Shown: positions 33,219 to 45,083 of the stretch, piece by piece | Numbering within the stretch: the stretch's first letter is position 1 | Layout of the letters: each line of letters begins with the position of its first letter | Assembly: GCA_029204225.1 (NCBI GenBank) | Contig: CM055106.1 | Coordinates: 48,685,337-48,749,336 of the forward strand | Direction of reading: 5' to 3' | DNA length: 64,000 nt | Origin: Diphasiastrum complanatum | Taxonomy: Eukaryota > Streptophyta > Lycopodiopsida > Lycopodiales > Lycopodiaceae | Made by a program: the position numbers and the translations under genes | The notes under the pieces: model-generated | What the model was told of the DNA's origin: nothing | The model's database searches: none | The model's input: only the letters and a program-made list of their open reading frames with translations

Positions 33219-35640
33219 TCAAGTAGCAGCAAGCCCTGGTGCATCAACAGCTAGAGGAACATCTGATGTAGAGGAATCAACAAGTGCAGCAAGAGCACGA
33301 GCCTGATCCGCAAGTAATGGTGTATGATAAAACACATCAATAGGCTCCCATGTAGCCTCCTCAATAGGACGACCATCCCACTGGACCAAAAACTGAATCT
33401 GCCGGCGGCGTCGACTATGGTATAGACGGACCTATAATATAGCAGCAGGTAAAAATGGAATTAACTCTGGAGCAGTAGGAAACTCAGCATCACAAGGAGC
33501 GTCATCCTCAATAGCAGCACGTAATAAACTGACATGGAATACATCACAGGCGCGTGTGGAAGCAGGAAGCTGTAAGCGATATGTAACTGGACTAGGAACC
33601 TCCACAATGTGATAAGGCCCATAATAACGTGGTGCAAGCTTCTCAGTAGAAGCATGGCCCTGGACAAAATGATGACGTGCAAACCATAAGCGTAGATAAA
33701 CCATATCTCCAAGCTGAAACTCAACATGGCGGCGGTGACGATCAACTGAGGTCTGATAACGCTGGTGAACATGCTGTAAATGAGAACTGGCCCGAGTAAT
33801 AAGCTCTCGAGCACCTGATAGAAAAGATGCAAGTGTAACAGGTGTATCCTTAGGAGGAAGAGGAATGCCAGGTAAAAGAGGTGCATAGCCATGAGATAAT
33901 AAAAATGGAGAGACACTTGTGCTGGTACTAACAGAGCTATTATAGCTATATTTTGCTAAACATAAATGCTGATCCCAATCCTTCCCTTAAGGAGTAACAA
34001 AATGGCGCAAATAATCCTCAAGGATCCTGTTAAGGACCTCAGACTGCCCATCAGAAGTAGAATGATAAGCAGAACCCATAAAAAGCTGAACATCCAAAAT
34101 ACGCATAAGCTCTGTCCAGAATATAGATGTAAACTTACTATCCCGATTAGAAAGGATAGTACGAGGAAATTCATGCAGGCGGAAAATCTCTGATAGGAAC
34201 AAACGTGCACACTGCTCTACTGTGATAGTACTGAGAACTGGGATAAAATGTGCCTGTTTCGAGAACCTATCAACTACCACCATACATGAATCGTGACCAC
34301 GCTGAGTATGGGGAAGGCCAAGGATAAAGTCCATAGATATATCAGTCCACTGGCGATGAGGAATAGGCCAACTCTAGAGCAAACCAGCAGATTTAGAATG
34401 GGAGTACTTATTACGAAGACAGAAAGGGCAGGTACGAATAAGTACAGCAAGCTCAGATCGAAGAGAGGGCCAATAGAAATGGTCTTTGAGACGAGCATAA
34501 GACTTCTGAAAACCAAAGTGACTCCCAACAGGAGAGGAATGAGCATCCGACAACAACTGGGAACGGATACCCAAAGAACTAGGGATACAAAGAGAATCAT
34601 AATGATAAAGACGATTGTCAATAATGGAGAAAACATGATGAGGACTGGACGAAACAGGTGGGGCAGAACTATAAACATCACGAAAATCAGAACATGTAAG
34701 GTATGTTGCAGGTAGAGCATCAAACCATGGAGGAATAGTAGAAACGAGTGTATTTAACAAAGCTGGAAGACGAGATAATGCATCAGCAGCAGTGTTAGCA
34801 CGACCAGGACGATACAATATGGAGAAATTAAAAGACTGTAAAAATTGCAACCAACGAAATTGACGATTAGTAAGGTCACGTTGAGAAAACAGATAACGTA
34901 AAGACTGGTGATCAGTAATAATGTCAAATGGGACTCGATACAGATAATGACGCCACTTCTTAAGAGCATAGATAATAACAAGAAGCTCTTTCTCATGCAA
35001 AGAATAACGTTGCTCATAAGAGCGAAGACGACACGACTCATAAGCAATAATACATTGTGACTGGCGAAGTAAAGCACCCAAACCAACATTACTAGCATCA
35101 GTCTCAACAAGAAACTTCTGATCAAACTGTGGTAAACACATAACGGCAGCATCAACAACAGCACGACGAAGAGTATCAAACGCTGTTTGACAATCAGGAG
35201 TCCACAGAAAAGTACTAGACTTCTTCAAAAGTGCATGAAGAGGAGCTGCGATAGTGGCAAAATGAGGAACTGGACGACGAAGGTGAGTGGCTAACCCAAG
35301 AAACATACGAACATGATGAATATCAGTAGGTATAGGCCAATCTTGGATGGCCTGAACCTTACTCTGTAGGCATGTAATGTCGGACAAAAGCAGGTCGAGG
35401 AGTCGGAGGACGAGGAGGCGAAGGGGCAATGGAGAGAGCTGGAACAGAAGGGGCCGGTGTAGGGGTGAACGTAGCGGGAAAAGATGAAGCAGAAGGACGG
35501 GGTCGGGAGAAGCGAGAAGGAAAGGTGTCAGAGTACTTATGCTGTAAAGTACTGGCAAGAGACATCGCTTCCATGAGTGTTTCTAGACGGCGAGGACCCA
35601 CATCTTCTAGAGCGTCTTATAACCTCCACTTAGGCTGAAT
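33219..35640 (-). pseudogene. Ty3/gypsy chromovirus: gag end, RT end, RNase H, integrase, chromodomain
   Basis: On the minus strand the order is as follows. A Pro-rich gag tail with GPRRLETLMEAMSLASTL (about 35640-35370) is joined directly to the end of RT (VQAIQDWPIPTDIHHVRMFL). RNase H has ETDASNVGLGALL and TDHQSLRYL. The integrase zinc finger has CPFCLRNK and its core has DSCMVVVDRFSKQAHF, but the second catalytic motif reads LSNRDSKFTS in place of SDRD. The GPY-like region has KLAPRYYGPYHIVEVPSP. After a TAG near 33432, a chromodomain with RRRRQIQFLVQWDGRPIEEA and TWEP follows. A deletion has removed the protease and most of RT, and there is no 5' LTR, so the copy is dead. Confidence 0.9.
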
Positions 35641-35712
35641 AGGAATTTGTGACACAAGCATCCCCTAGGTTATCACCACTACAGAACACCATACTATGAG
35701 ACAAGTTAAGGC
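35641..35712. other. Junction between chromovirus remnant and the next element
   Basis: Minus-strand gag similarity ends near 35640. The plus-strand frame of the following ORF stays readable back to here apart from two stops, so the breakpoint between two unrelated sequences lies in or just before this interval. Confidence 0.4.
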
Positions 35713-36615
35713 ATGAAAGAGGAGCGCCGACCACGCCGATATTGCCCCATACTTCGCAGTACTGGTCTCTATGTTACGATCATAGGACTCGATACTACGA
35801 TACGTGGCCTTCGAATAGGAGATTTAGCAATAGAAGTGGATAATGAGGGATTCTGAGTAAAGGCCACACTATACATCAAGATAAATCAACGATGGGTATT
35901 GATGACCACCCGCACCATACAATTACAACTGATTGATCAAGCTTTTACCTCAATAGACTCCTCATGACTAGTACGGCATATGGTGATCTACCCCTACTAG
36001 GAAATTTCTGCCAGGTGGTGTGGCAAGGAGTGGCCTACTATTACTTCTATAGCTCTCATGTACAACGATTTCTTATTCCGGGTGATCGATTGTTCCGAAT
36101 TAGGCATAGTTGATGAAAGTACCCTATGTGTGTATGAGCTAGAGACCAACCTAAACTAGGTATGTGTAGGCATAACGAATACCCGCTACACTGAACAAGT
36201 AAGAACCTGTTGGCCTCCCCCTCCAACTACCACTGATGAGGACCTAACAACAATTCTCAGACATATCACCCAAACCCCAAAAGGATTGGCCCCTATAGCA
36301 TCCCCACAAGACTCCAATAAACGTACACGACAACTATAGGTGCATACCTAGAATCATGTCATGGATATAGTATAGTTTAGAAGCCCACGCCGATTCTGTT
36401 TAGTTATACGTGTTCTAGGACAGGTCAACATAGAGATAATAGCATTTGATACCACTGCTCGAGAAGTTTGTCCTGGAGACATCGCCATAGAAGTAAACAT
36501 AAATGGTTTTATGATTCTAGCCATTGTATACCTCCGTGATCATCATCGTTGGGTAGCACAGACCGCCTATACGCTACGTATCCGTAATGCACTAGCAGCT
36601 CTTGGATTTGTATAA
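35713..36615 (+). pseudogene. Frame-preserved decayed ORF with a duplicated domain, family unknown
   Basis: One plus-strand frame from an ATG at 35713 to a TAA at 36613-36615 (301 codons) has no frameshift and seven internal stops, all TAG or TGA. Two copies of one domain can be aligned. The first (about 35725-35945) has RRPRRYCPILR, DTTIRG, GDLAIEV, GF and INQRWV. The second (about 36373-36612) has RSPRRFCLVIR, DTTARE, GDIAIEV, GF and HHRWV. The linker is Pro/Thr-rich (WPPPPTTTDEDLTT). The copies agree better as protein than as DNA, so the frame was real. I do not recognise the domain. Placement just before an LTR-like block suggests an extra ORF of a retroelement or an integrated viral gene; both are inference. 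Confidence 0.5.
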
Positions 36616-36634
36616 GCATACTCTCCCGTTGGTC

Positions 36635-36763
36635 ATGTATCTGAGAGCCTGGGAAACTTTCATTAATCCGGGAGTACGGGATAATCAGTGGGACCCTCAG
36701 GATTGGAAGTGGCCAGACCTGATTACTCACGTAAGCACAGTATGGATCCTTTCCCTGTAGGGC
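36635..36763 (+). pseudogene. Short Trp-rich ORF before an LTR-like block
   Basis: About 42 codons in another frame read MYLRAWETFINPGVRDNQWD and DWKWPDLITHVSTVW before a TAG, and further readable sequence follows the stop. It may be the tail of the same decayed coding region after a frameshift. The family is not recognised. Confidence 0.25.
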
Positions 36764-36831
36764 TTTCTGGCTGGACCAATCCCCCATCAGGAACCTTTTT
36801 CCCCTAACAAAATGCTTTAGAATGAACCTAA

Positions 36832-37834
36832 TGTTGGAATTTAATATAACTCCTACTCATCCCAACAACCCTGTTTCTCTCAAAACTACTCTCTCGAAGA
36901 TGTTTGCAAAAAATGAACGGTTTTTCAACAGTCTGCATTTTTGAACTGAATGTCGCAACAGACAAAAATCCTGACAAAGCTTCCACTTCACTTTCGGGCT
37001 TTTCTGAGCACTAAAGGTTTTGCAAAAAAGGCGACAAGATGTTCACTGAAGGTTTTAGTCCATTTCACACACTTTCAGATATGCGACAATTCTCTTGAAA
37101 AATATGAAAAATACGAAGGTTTGTAGATTTACACAAGATTCTAAGTACAGACTGTCTACGTCTTCACACTCCAATAACGACTGTTCTAATTAGTCAATTA
37201 AACAACTGTTAAATGATCTTGTAATTGTAAAATTAGAATAACACAAGATCTACCAAGTGCTATAAGTAAATGAGCGACTGATGATGCAACGGGATGCATG
37301 AAGAATCAGAGATCAAACGACCCAAAAATGGGTCTTCACAACAATCAACTCCTTAGAGTTGGTGATTATAGAGAGCCAGAGTGATAGCTATTGTTTTGTT
37401 TCTGTAAGTAGGATCACGCGCTTAAAGCGCAATTGTATTGTGATCTGATCGTTGTTACTACAACTTTAATAGACAGAATCGCTATTGTTCCATTTGTTTG
37501 CATTCTTGTTGAATGTTCATTAACTCTCACTCTTCCCTTGAAATAGTATCATAACAGAAAAATGTATGGCTGTCTTTGACGCCTAATGGTGCTTAAATTT
37601 CTTTGTATCAAAAAATTGCAAGGCTGTCACAGACGCCTAATTGTTTCGCAATTTCTCTTCATGGTAGTCTAAGACTCCTACATTGATAATCATATTCAAT
37701 GAAAACTAAACAGTTCTCTAATCTCAGTTCTCTAAGTAATCCGCGATCCTCCTTAACACAGTTATCACTGTTCTTCATAGTATTCATTGTCTTTCTCATG
37801 TTGGTTGGAACTTCCTTTAAGAAGTTTTCCCACA
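36832..37834 (+). repeat. LTR-like block followed by a primer-binding site
   Basis: It starts TGTTGGAATTTAA and ends ttttcccaca; four bases later 37838-37849 reads tagtatcagagc, close to the initiator-Met primer site. The size, about 1 kb, and position fit a 5' LTR of the element whose first ORF starts at 38412. No second LTR copy was found in the window, so this is provisional. Confidence 0.45.
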
Positions 37835-38029
37835 AAGTAGTATCAGAGCTAATTTCCATCTTTTGATTTGCATCCAATTTCCATTCGACATTTTCATCAT
37901 TTCATCTTCTTCATCAATCAAACACTACGTTCCATTCCTTATGTAAATAACCTAAAGACAAAAAACACAAAAACACAAAAGTAACCAACTTTCCATCCCT
38001 TTTGCACCACACATTGTTTCCATTTTGCA

Positions 38030-38400
38030 TCTGTATTTCATTCCACGTCCTACAAATCACATCTGATCCTACATCTGAATCTGCATACACAGTTCGCATC
38101 CGAAGCTGCATCCAAAACACACCCGACCATTTGCTTCTAACCAGTTTGCAACCGACGACTTTACAGCCGACCTGCATCCGACATTGCATATACACTTGCA
38201 TCCGACAAGTCACATTTACAACCTACTCGTTTTCTACATCCGACAAACATTTCCACTGTTGCATAAGACCACCTCACAACCGACCATCTACATTCGACAG
38301 TCCATTCGACAACTCTGCATCCGACAGTCACATCCAACATTGTAGACGACGTTACATCCAACCATTTCACATCCGACACTATTAACAACAAAAAACAGAA
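38030..38400 (+). repeat. Leader with degenerate catccgac repeats
   Basis: The motif (g/a)catccgac(a) recurs more than ten times with small changes between the primer-like site and the ORF at 38412. No stable coding frame is seen. Confidence 0.6.
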
Positions 38401-38458
38401 ATTGCAAAAAAATGGTCGAATCGGATTCTAATCACAGTGAAGGAATACCAGACATGCC

Positions 38459-39188
38459 TATGGAGATTATTAAAATATTATCTTCATATCTCGAGTTTGG
38501 GGCCATGTCCATGGTGATTTTCACTAAATTTCATGTTGTACATAAAAGGAGTGTGAATTGAGCACATATCTTTCTAGTGTAACTCGGATTTGAGTTAGAT
38601 AGGTGCTATTTTGATGACATGCAATAGTTTAGATAACATGCAAAGTCATATTGTATGCATGCAAGCCACATGCAATCAGTGCATGCAACATGCAAAGTAG
38701 TTTCAATGATCTACACATGTCTAGGCAGTTTTATGAGTTGACATGCAGTACATGCAACATACATGCATGCAGTTACACATGTGGATCTCTTGTAGGTGAA
38801 TTAGTTTAGTTAAGTGGACTTTCCATGCAACTCCATTGTAGGAATTCGAGTATCTCTCATGTGAGGAAAGTTAGGCATGTTTTGCCATGTTGTGAATATT
38901 GAGATTTTGGTGTTTTGGACTCATTCTCACTCTACCCGAGTTATTCATGCTTGATTTTCTCTCTCTACCCGAGAGCAGCCTCTTTTTCCCATACTGAACA
39001 CTTAGAATTATTTTTGACATTCATTTCTCATAGTGAAGAGTTAGATTTTTTCATCAGATGTATGCCATTGTGCTCTTGCCTTAGATTTTTCAAGTATATT
39101 ATTCTTTGATCAATCTTGTGCAATCACAACACCTCAGTAAGATCCTGTAAGGTGTGTGGTGAAGTTCACACGTGATAAAAACTTCACA
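38459..39188 (+). repeat. 5' LTR of copia-4
   Basis: 730 bp, matching 43829-44559 along the whole length. The first bases are TATGGAG where the other LTR has TGTGAAG. The end CTTCACA abuts the primer site. It is rich in acatgcat-type motifs. Confidence 0.92.
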
Positions 39189-39200
39189 TGGTATCAAAGC
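39189..39200 (+). other. Primer-binding site of copia-4
   Basis: TGGTATCAAAGC directly follows the LTR. It differs by one base from the common plant copia site TGGTATCAGAGC. Confidence 0.9.
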
Positions 39201-39946
39201 ACAATGCTTTAAAGAGGTGAGGGTGTATACATCAGATCATCAGTGTTTTTGCTTGCAGGAATTCGAATTTGGGAGAGGGATTCAAACTCGCTGAGAAACA
39301 ACCAATTTGAGGATCATAAGTGGATCGAATCAAGGCTGATCTAATCCAGCGGAACTCTGTACAGATAGAGAGCTCACACGTGTGAAATCAGCCCTCATTA
39401 ATGAGTGCTACTTCTCAAGGAATGATCCAAATTTGATGTTCTATAGCTTGTTGGATACATATTCAAGAGCAGAATGTGTGCTCTTGTTTTAAATCAATTT
39501 GATTTGTTTTTAGAAGAGTTTTAGGCAATCCGAGAGTTTGAGAAGGGTACTCAACTCGTGGGATATGCCAAAGTGAGCACACATTTGTCTTTTTCACCAT
39601 TTTCATCAATTTTCACTGTCAATCAAGTAGAATTGGATAGAAGTGAGTGTTCTGAGGTCTTAGACTTTTCATTTCACACATATTACTGTGTTTGAGTTGA
39701 AAGTAAGTTCCTAGAGAGTTTATCGGTACTTTGAAACTCGTGGGAGAGATAGACTTCTTGCTTGCATGTGCTTCTTCTTTTGTGACTGAAGCAAGATCCA
39801 AATTCAAGATAAATAGAATTTGTTCTCACATCTGTTGCTAGATTTCATGGGGTGGATCAACATTTGTGTTAGATCCTAGATTGAGATAGCAAGCAACATT
39901 CTTTCAACTCCATTTTTTATCGTTACTAGAATTTCTCATAAAGAAG

Positions 39947-42900
39947 ATGTCTTCATCTGGTTCACATTTCTTAGAGCACAGTGAGAGATTAACATCTTCC
40001 AGTTATGCAATGTGGAAGATCAAGAATGGAATCATTATTGATTCTACAAGATGTAATGGATATTGTGAGTGGAGCTGAAGAAGAACCTGCTACACCTAAT
40101 GAAGCTGCAGCATTTCACAAAAGAACCAGAATTGCCCTTCATTTTATAAAAATGAATGTTACCAATGAAGTGTTAAGAGAGATCAGCACATGCATGACTG
40201 CCAAGGAAGCTTGGGATCCTCTAAAAACAATGTATGAAATCAAAAATACTTCTAGATTGCTTACACTTAGAAACCAAATATTTTTAAGTTATCAGAGAGT
40301 AGATGAGAGCACTTCATCATATGTCATGAGAGTTAAGGATCTTCATCAAGAGTTAGCTTGTATTAGTGATGCTCTTAAGAACATTGAACTTGTTTAAGTA
40401 GTCCTAAATGGACTTAGAGATGAGTATGACAATATTGTGCAGACTTATGCTGTCAGGGAGGATCTTCCATCCTTGGAGACCCTGCAAGGTGTTCTCATTG
40501 CTGAAGAAAGCAGACAAGAGAACAAGATGCTGAAGGACAAGGCTAAAAAAGGTGGTGAGGACCAGTCCTCACAAGCTGCAACATCTAGTAGCAAGAAGAA
40601 GTTGTCAAAGATCAAGTGTTTTTTCTATGGCAAGAAAGGACATTATGCATCAAACTGTTTCAAGAAGAAGAACCAATCTAAGCAAGCTAACCTTACTAAT
40701 GAGGATGAGTGTGAGGGTGTAGAGAGTGAAAGAGAGGATTCATTAATGATGTCTACTTTTTCATCTTTTCCTTTTAAGAATGAAGAAGTCTGGTGGATAG
40801 ATAGTGGGGCTAGTTCCCATATGTCTAGTTCTAGGAACTCTTTCACTAATCTCATGCCATATCTAGGTGCAAAAAGATCAATCTATACTGTTAATGATGT
40901 AGAGTGTAGAAGTGAAGGAATAGGTAGTATTCCATTACATGTATCATCATCAAAATCTTTTTGCTTACATGATGTATTGTATGTACTTAGATTAACTAAG
41001 AATCTCATTAGTGTAGGACAATTGTTTGATAGCGGATTGTATGTCAAGTTTCAAGTTGACAAGTGTATAATCTCAAGAGAAAATGAAGTTATTGCTAGGG
41101 GATCTAGAATTGGTAAGTTGTACAAACTAGATTCTAGGGAGAGTGCTAACATTTTAGATATTGCCTATGAGACCAAGGTCCTACAGGAGGACCTGTGGCT
41201 CAAGAGATTGGTTCATCCCAATTTCAAAGCCATGCAATCTATGGTCAAAGAAGGAAAAGTTGTTGGTCTACCAAAGACACTATCAAATGAGCTTCTACCT
41301 TGTGAAGCTTGTGTGCTGGCAAAGTCACACAAAAGGCCTTTTCCTAGATCAAGTATCAAGACAAAGCAACCATTTGAACTTGTACACTCCGATGTTCATT
41401 TCTCATCAACTAAGAGCAAAGGAGGAGCCAACTGCTTTGTCTCTTTTGTAGATGATTATACAAGATATTCTTGGATCTATATGTTGTCTTCAAAAGCCAT
41501 GGTTTATGATGTTTTTCTTACTTTCAAAGCTTATGTAGAAAAGTAGTTTCCTTTCAAGTTGAAAGCTTTGAGAAGTGATAGTGGAGGAGAATACACTTCC
41601 AATAAGTTTAAAAAATTTTGTGAGAGAGAGGGTATTCAAAGAGAGTTTTCTTGTTCATATACTCCTCAACAAAATGGAGTTGCTGAGAGAAAAAATAGAA
41701 CTTTGTGTGAATGTGCAAAAGCCATTAGGCTAGAAGCTTCTCTGCCTAAAGAATTTTGGGAAGAGGCAGTTGCATGTGCAAAGTATCTTTGTAATAGGCT
41801 TTCAAATCTTGCAATAGGAGGAAAGACACCATTTGAGATGTTGTATAAGAAAAAGCCTAAGGTAGATCATCTTAGGATTTTTGGCTATGTATGCTCTGTG
41901 CATGTGCTAGGAAGAAGGAAGATCGTAGTGCTGTAAGAGGAATTTTTGTAGGATATGCACCTACCAAAAAGGCATACAAAATTTATTTACCCTCTATTGA
42001 CAAGAATGTTGTTAGTAGATATGTGATCTTCCATGAAGATCATAAGTTTAACTTGGATGATGCACAGGTCAAGGAGTCTCATGCAAGATCAATCATCAAT
42101 CTTGATGATGTTCAAGAAGAGGTGAGGCCGAGGCTTGAGGAGGAGCAAATTCAAGCTCACACCAAGAAGACGAGCAAGATCTGAGCCAAGTAGGCTCACA
42201 TATGATGCTGAAGGAAGACAAGTGGAAGGTGAAACTTCCTATCATGCACTTTTTATATCAGATGAAGAGCCTAAGGATGTTCAAGAAGCACTTCAATCCA
42301 AAGAGTGGATTGAAGCAATGACCCAAGAGTTTGAAGCCTTGATGTCAAACAACACATGGGAGCTTGTGGAGCCACCAAACAACATGCATGTGATTGGATG
42401 TAAGTGGGTATTCAGAATCAAGTATAATCATGATGGATCTATCAATAAGTATAAAGCAAGACTTTGTGCCAAAGGTTACTCACAGATCAAAGGTCTTGAC
42501 TATGAAGACACCTTTGCACCAGTTGCAAAGATGGTAACAATTCGAATACTCATCTCTGTTGCATGTTTTCACAAATGGAGTATGTTCCAGTTTGATGTTT
42601 CTAATGCATTTCTCAATGGTTACCTTGAGGAGGAGATTTACATGGAGCAACCTCCAGGTTTTGTGAAAGAAGGTGATGAATCAAAAGTTTGTCTTTTGTT
42701 CAAAAGTTTGTATGAACTGAAACATGCACCAAGGTCTTGGTATGCAAGGCTCAACTCCTATCTCATATCACTCAGATTTTGTCTAAGTGAATATGACCCT
42801 TCTCTGTATTATAAGTTTGTAGATAACTTTGTAATTATACTTCTCATCTATGTAGATGATATCATTCTTTGTGGAAACAATGAAAAGTTAGTTGAAGAAA

Positions 42901-43814
42901 CTAAGCATGCACTTGGTACTGAGTTTAAGATGCAGAACTTAGGAGTTCTTCACTATATTCTAGGCCTTGAAATAGATTTTTCGAAAGGTCATGCATTTAT
43001 AAGCCAAAGTAGATATGCACTTTCCATGCTCAAGAAATTCCATATGGAGAACTGTAAAGGCAGAGATACACCTATGGAGCACACTGTAAAAGTTCCTATG
43101 AAAGATGATGAAAAATCCTTTGAGGACATCACTATTTATAGGAGTCTTATTGGCTCACTTATTTGGTTAACAGTGACTAGGCCTGATCTAAGCTTTTGTG
43201 TTCATAAGCTAAGTCAACACATGCAGGATCCAAAGTTATATCATTGAAAGTTGGCTAAAAGAGTCTTGAGGTATATATCTTCTACCTTGGATTATGGATT
43301 ATTCTATGAAGGAGAAGATCTGACCTTGATTGCTTTTTCAGATTCAGATTTTGCAGGAGACAGGTTGGATAGGAAATCCACAAGTGCTTACACTATATCT
43401 CTTGGAGGGAACTTGGTTTTTTGGCTATCAAAGAAGCATGCAACTATTTCCTTATCATCCTGTGAAGCTGAATACAAATCTCTTACAACCACAACTAAGG
43501 AGGTTTTATGGATCAAAAGACTACTTTTGGAGCTAAAGTGTTATGCAGATGAAGATCTTTCAATTATCAAGAATGATAACATTTCTGCTCGGGATCTTGC
43601 AAATAATCCAGTCTTTTATGCAAGGAGCAAGCATATTGAAGTGGCTCATCATTTTGTAAGAGAAAAAGTCATTGGGAGAGAGATCTCATTGGAACATGTT
43701 TCATCTTCAGATTGTGTTGCAGATCTTCTCACCAAACCTCTACTCAAGAATGTCTTTATGAAGATGAGGTCAAACCTTGGCCTAATTTTGAAATCTATGT
43801 TGATAGGAACATAA
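39947..43814 (+). pseudogene. copia-4 gag-pol (few inactivating changes)
   Basis: The start is an ATG at 39947 (MSSSGSHFLEHSERLTSSSY). Gag has MESLLILQDVMDIVSGAEEE and a zinc knuckle CFFYGKKGHYASNC with the second Cys replaced by Tyr. Then come protease (WWIDSGASSHMSSS, about 40795), integrase (ELVHSDVHFSS, LRSDSGGEYTSNKF, YTPQQNGVAERKNRTLCE), RT (KYKARLCAKGYSQIKGLDYE, LLIYVDDIILCGNN near 42840) and RNase H (SDSDFAGDRLDRKSTSAYT, SSCEAEYKSL, ARSKHIEVAHHFVREKV). Defects are a frameshift near 40015, a TAA at about 40396, a TAG at about 41545, a frameshift near 41915 and a TGA at about 43246. Catalytic residues of protease, integrase and RT are otherwise intact. Confidence 0.93.
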
Positions 43815-43828
43815 ATTTTAAGGAGGAG

Positions 43829-44559
43829 TGTGAAGATTATTAAAATATTATCTTCCTATCTCGAGTTTGGGGCCATGTCCATGGTGATTTCCACTAAATT
43901 TCATGTTGTACATAAAAGGAGTGTGAATTGAGCACATATCCTTCTAGTGTAGCTCGGATTTGAGCTAGATAGGTTCTATTTTGATGACATGCAGTAGTTT
44001 AGATAACATGCAAAGTCATACTGTATGCATGCAAGCCACATGCAATCAGTGCATACAACATGCAAAGTAGTTTCAGTGATCTACACATGTCTAGGCAATT
44101 TTATGAGTTGACATGCAGTACATGCAACATATATGCATGCAGTTACACATGTGGATCTCTGGTAGGTGAATTAGTTCAGTTAAGTGGACTTTCCATGCAA
44201 CTCCACTGTAGGAATTTGAGTCTCTCTCATGTAAGGAAAGCTGGGCATGTTTTGCCATGTTGTGAATATTGAGATTTTGGTGTTTTGGACTCATTCTCTC
44301 TCTACCTGAGTTATTCATGCTTGATTTTCTCTCTCTACCGGAGAGCAGCCTCTTTTTCCCATACTGAACACTTAGAATTATTTTTGACATTCATTTCTCA
44401 TAATGAAGAGTTAGATTTTTTTCATCAGATGTATGCCATTGTGCTCTTGCCTTAGATTTCTCAAGTATAATGTTCTTTGATCAATCTTGTGCAATCACAA
44501 CACCTCAGTAAGATCCTGTAAGGTGTGTGGTGAAGTTCACACATGATAAAAACTTCACA
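43829..44559 (+). repeat. 3' LTR of copia-4
   Basis: 731 bp, starting TGTGAAGATTATT right after the purine tract and ending CTTCACA, followed by the ATGCC target copy. Confidence 0.93.
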
Positions 44560-45083
44560 ATGCCAAAGACACTAAACCTCATCAAATGTTACAATACCAT
44601 GCTCCAATGGTACACACAAGCCGAAACTCTTTTCCAAGAGCTAGGTTTCAACATTCCCAAGTGGAAAGAGCATCAGAGCCTAAATCTCATGTTCTAGGAA
44701 TACGAGTACTTTGACAACAAACAGTTGACATTCCGAATCGACTTGCAAAAATTTTCGCTATATGTATATCTAGCTGGTAGCAACATGAATGCCTTTGGAT
44801 TTCCAACTGGCCACAAAGAGAAACCCAAGAAGCTGACCAATATGCTACAACAGCTATATGCAAAGTTTCTCGACACAAGTGTAGACAAATGGAAGAACAA
44901 AGATGGTATTTTGTTGGAAGCCATCAAATGCAAGGAACTAGCAGCTGCTTGTGCGTACTTGACAAAGTATACACACAGAAGAAGGGCACCTCTGATCCTA
45001 CTATTTTGTTTCTTATTTCCGTTGGAGACGCGGTTTAGCACATGCACCATCCTACAGCTTGCGCTGCTTTTCAGTTGTGCCTA

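Larger units (their letters stand above)
38459..44559 (+). mobile_element. copia-4: structurally complete Ty1/copia element
   Basis: Its two LTRs are 38459-39188 and 43829-44559. The primer site TGGTATCAAAGC is at 39189-39200 and a polypurine tract aaggaggag at 43820-43828. It carries a gag-pol region between them and is flanked by a 5-bp direct repeat ATGCC (38454-38458 and 44560-44564). The LTR ends are perfect 7-bp inverted repeats TGTGAAG/CTTCACA, apart from a TG to TA change at the outer 5' end. By eye the LTRs differ at roughly 25-30 of 730 positions. This is the youngest element in the window, but several stops make this copy non-autonomous. It belongs to the same family as copia-3. 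Confidence 0.93.
38412..45083 (+). pseudogene. gag-like ORF of unknown family, split by copia-4
   Basis: An ATG at 38412 opens a frame (MVESDSNHSEGIPDM) that is interrupted at 38459 and resumes, in the same phase, at 44565 just after the copia-4 target duplication: KTLNLIKCYNTMLQWYTQAE, then a TAG near 44695, then FRIDLQKFSLYVYLAGSNMN and KLTNMLQQLYAKFLDTSVDK. The second part runs to about 45083. Its place after a leader and primer-like site suggests a gag, but there is no zinc knuckle or known capsid motif, so the identity is open. Confidence 0.45.

Noticed and set aside
33461-35179. Long hydrophobic minus-strand frames (Leu/Val-rich) overlapping the chromovirus
   Set aside because: They are alternative-frame shadows of the pol frame, which carries the RNase H and integrase motifs.
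36509-36787. A 92-codon minus-strand frame
   Set aside because: It overlaps the plus-strand duplicated-domain ORF, whose coding nature is supported by internal protein similarity. The minus frame has no recognisable motif.
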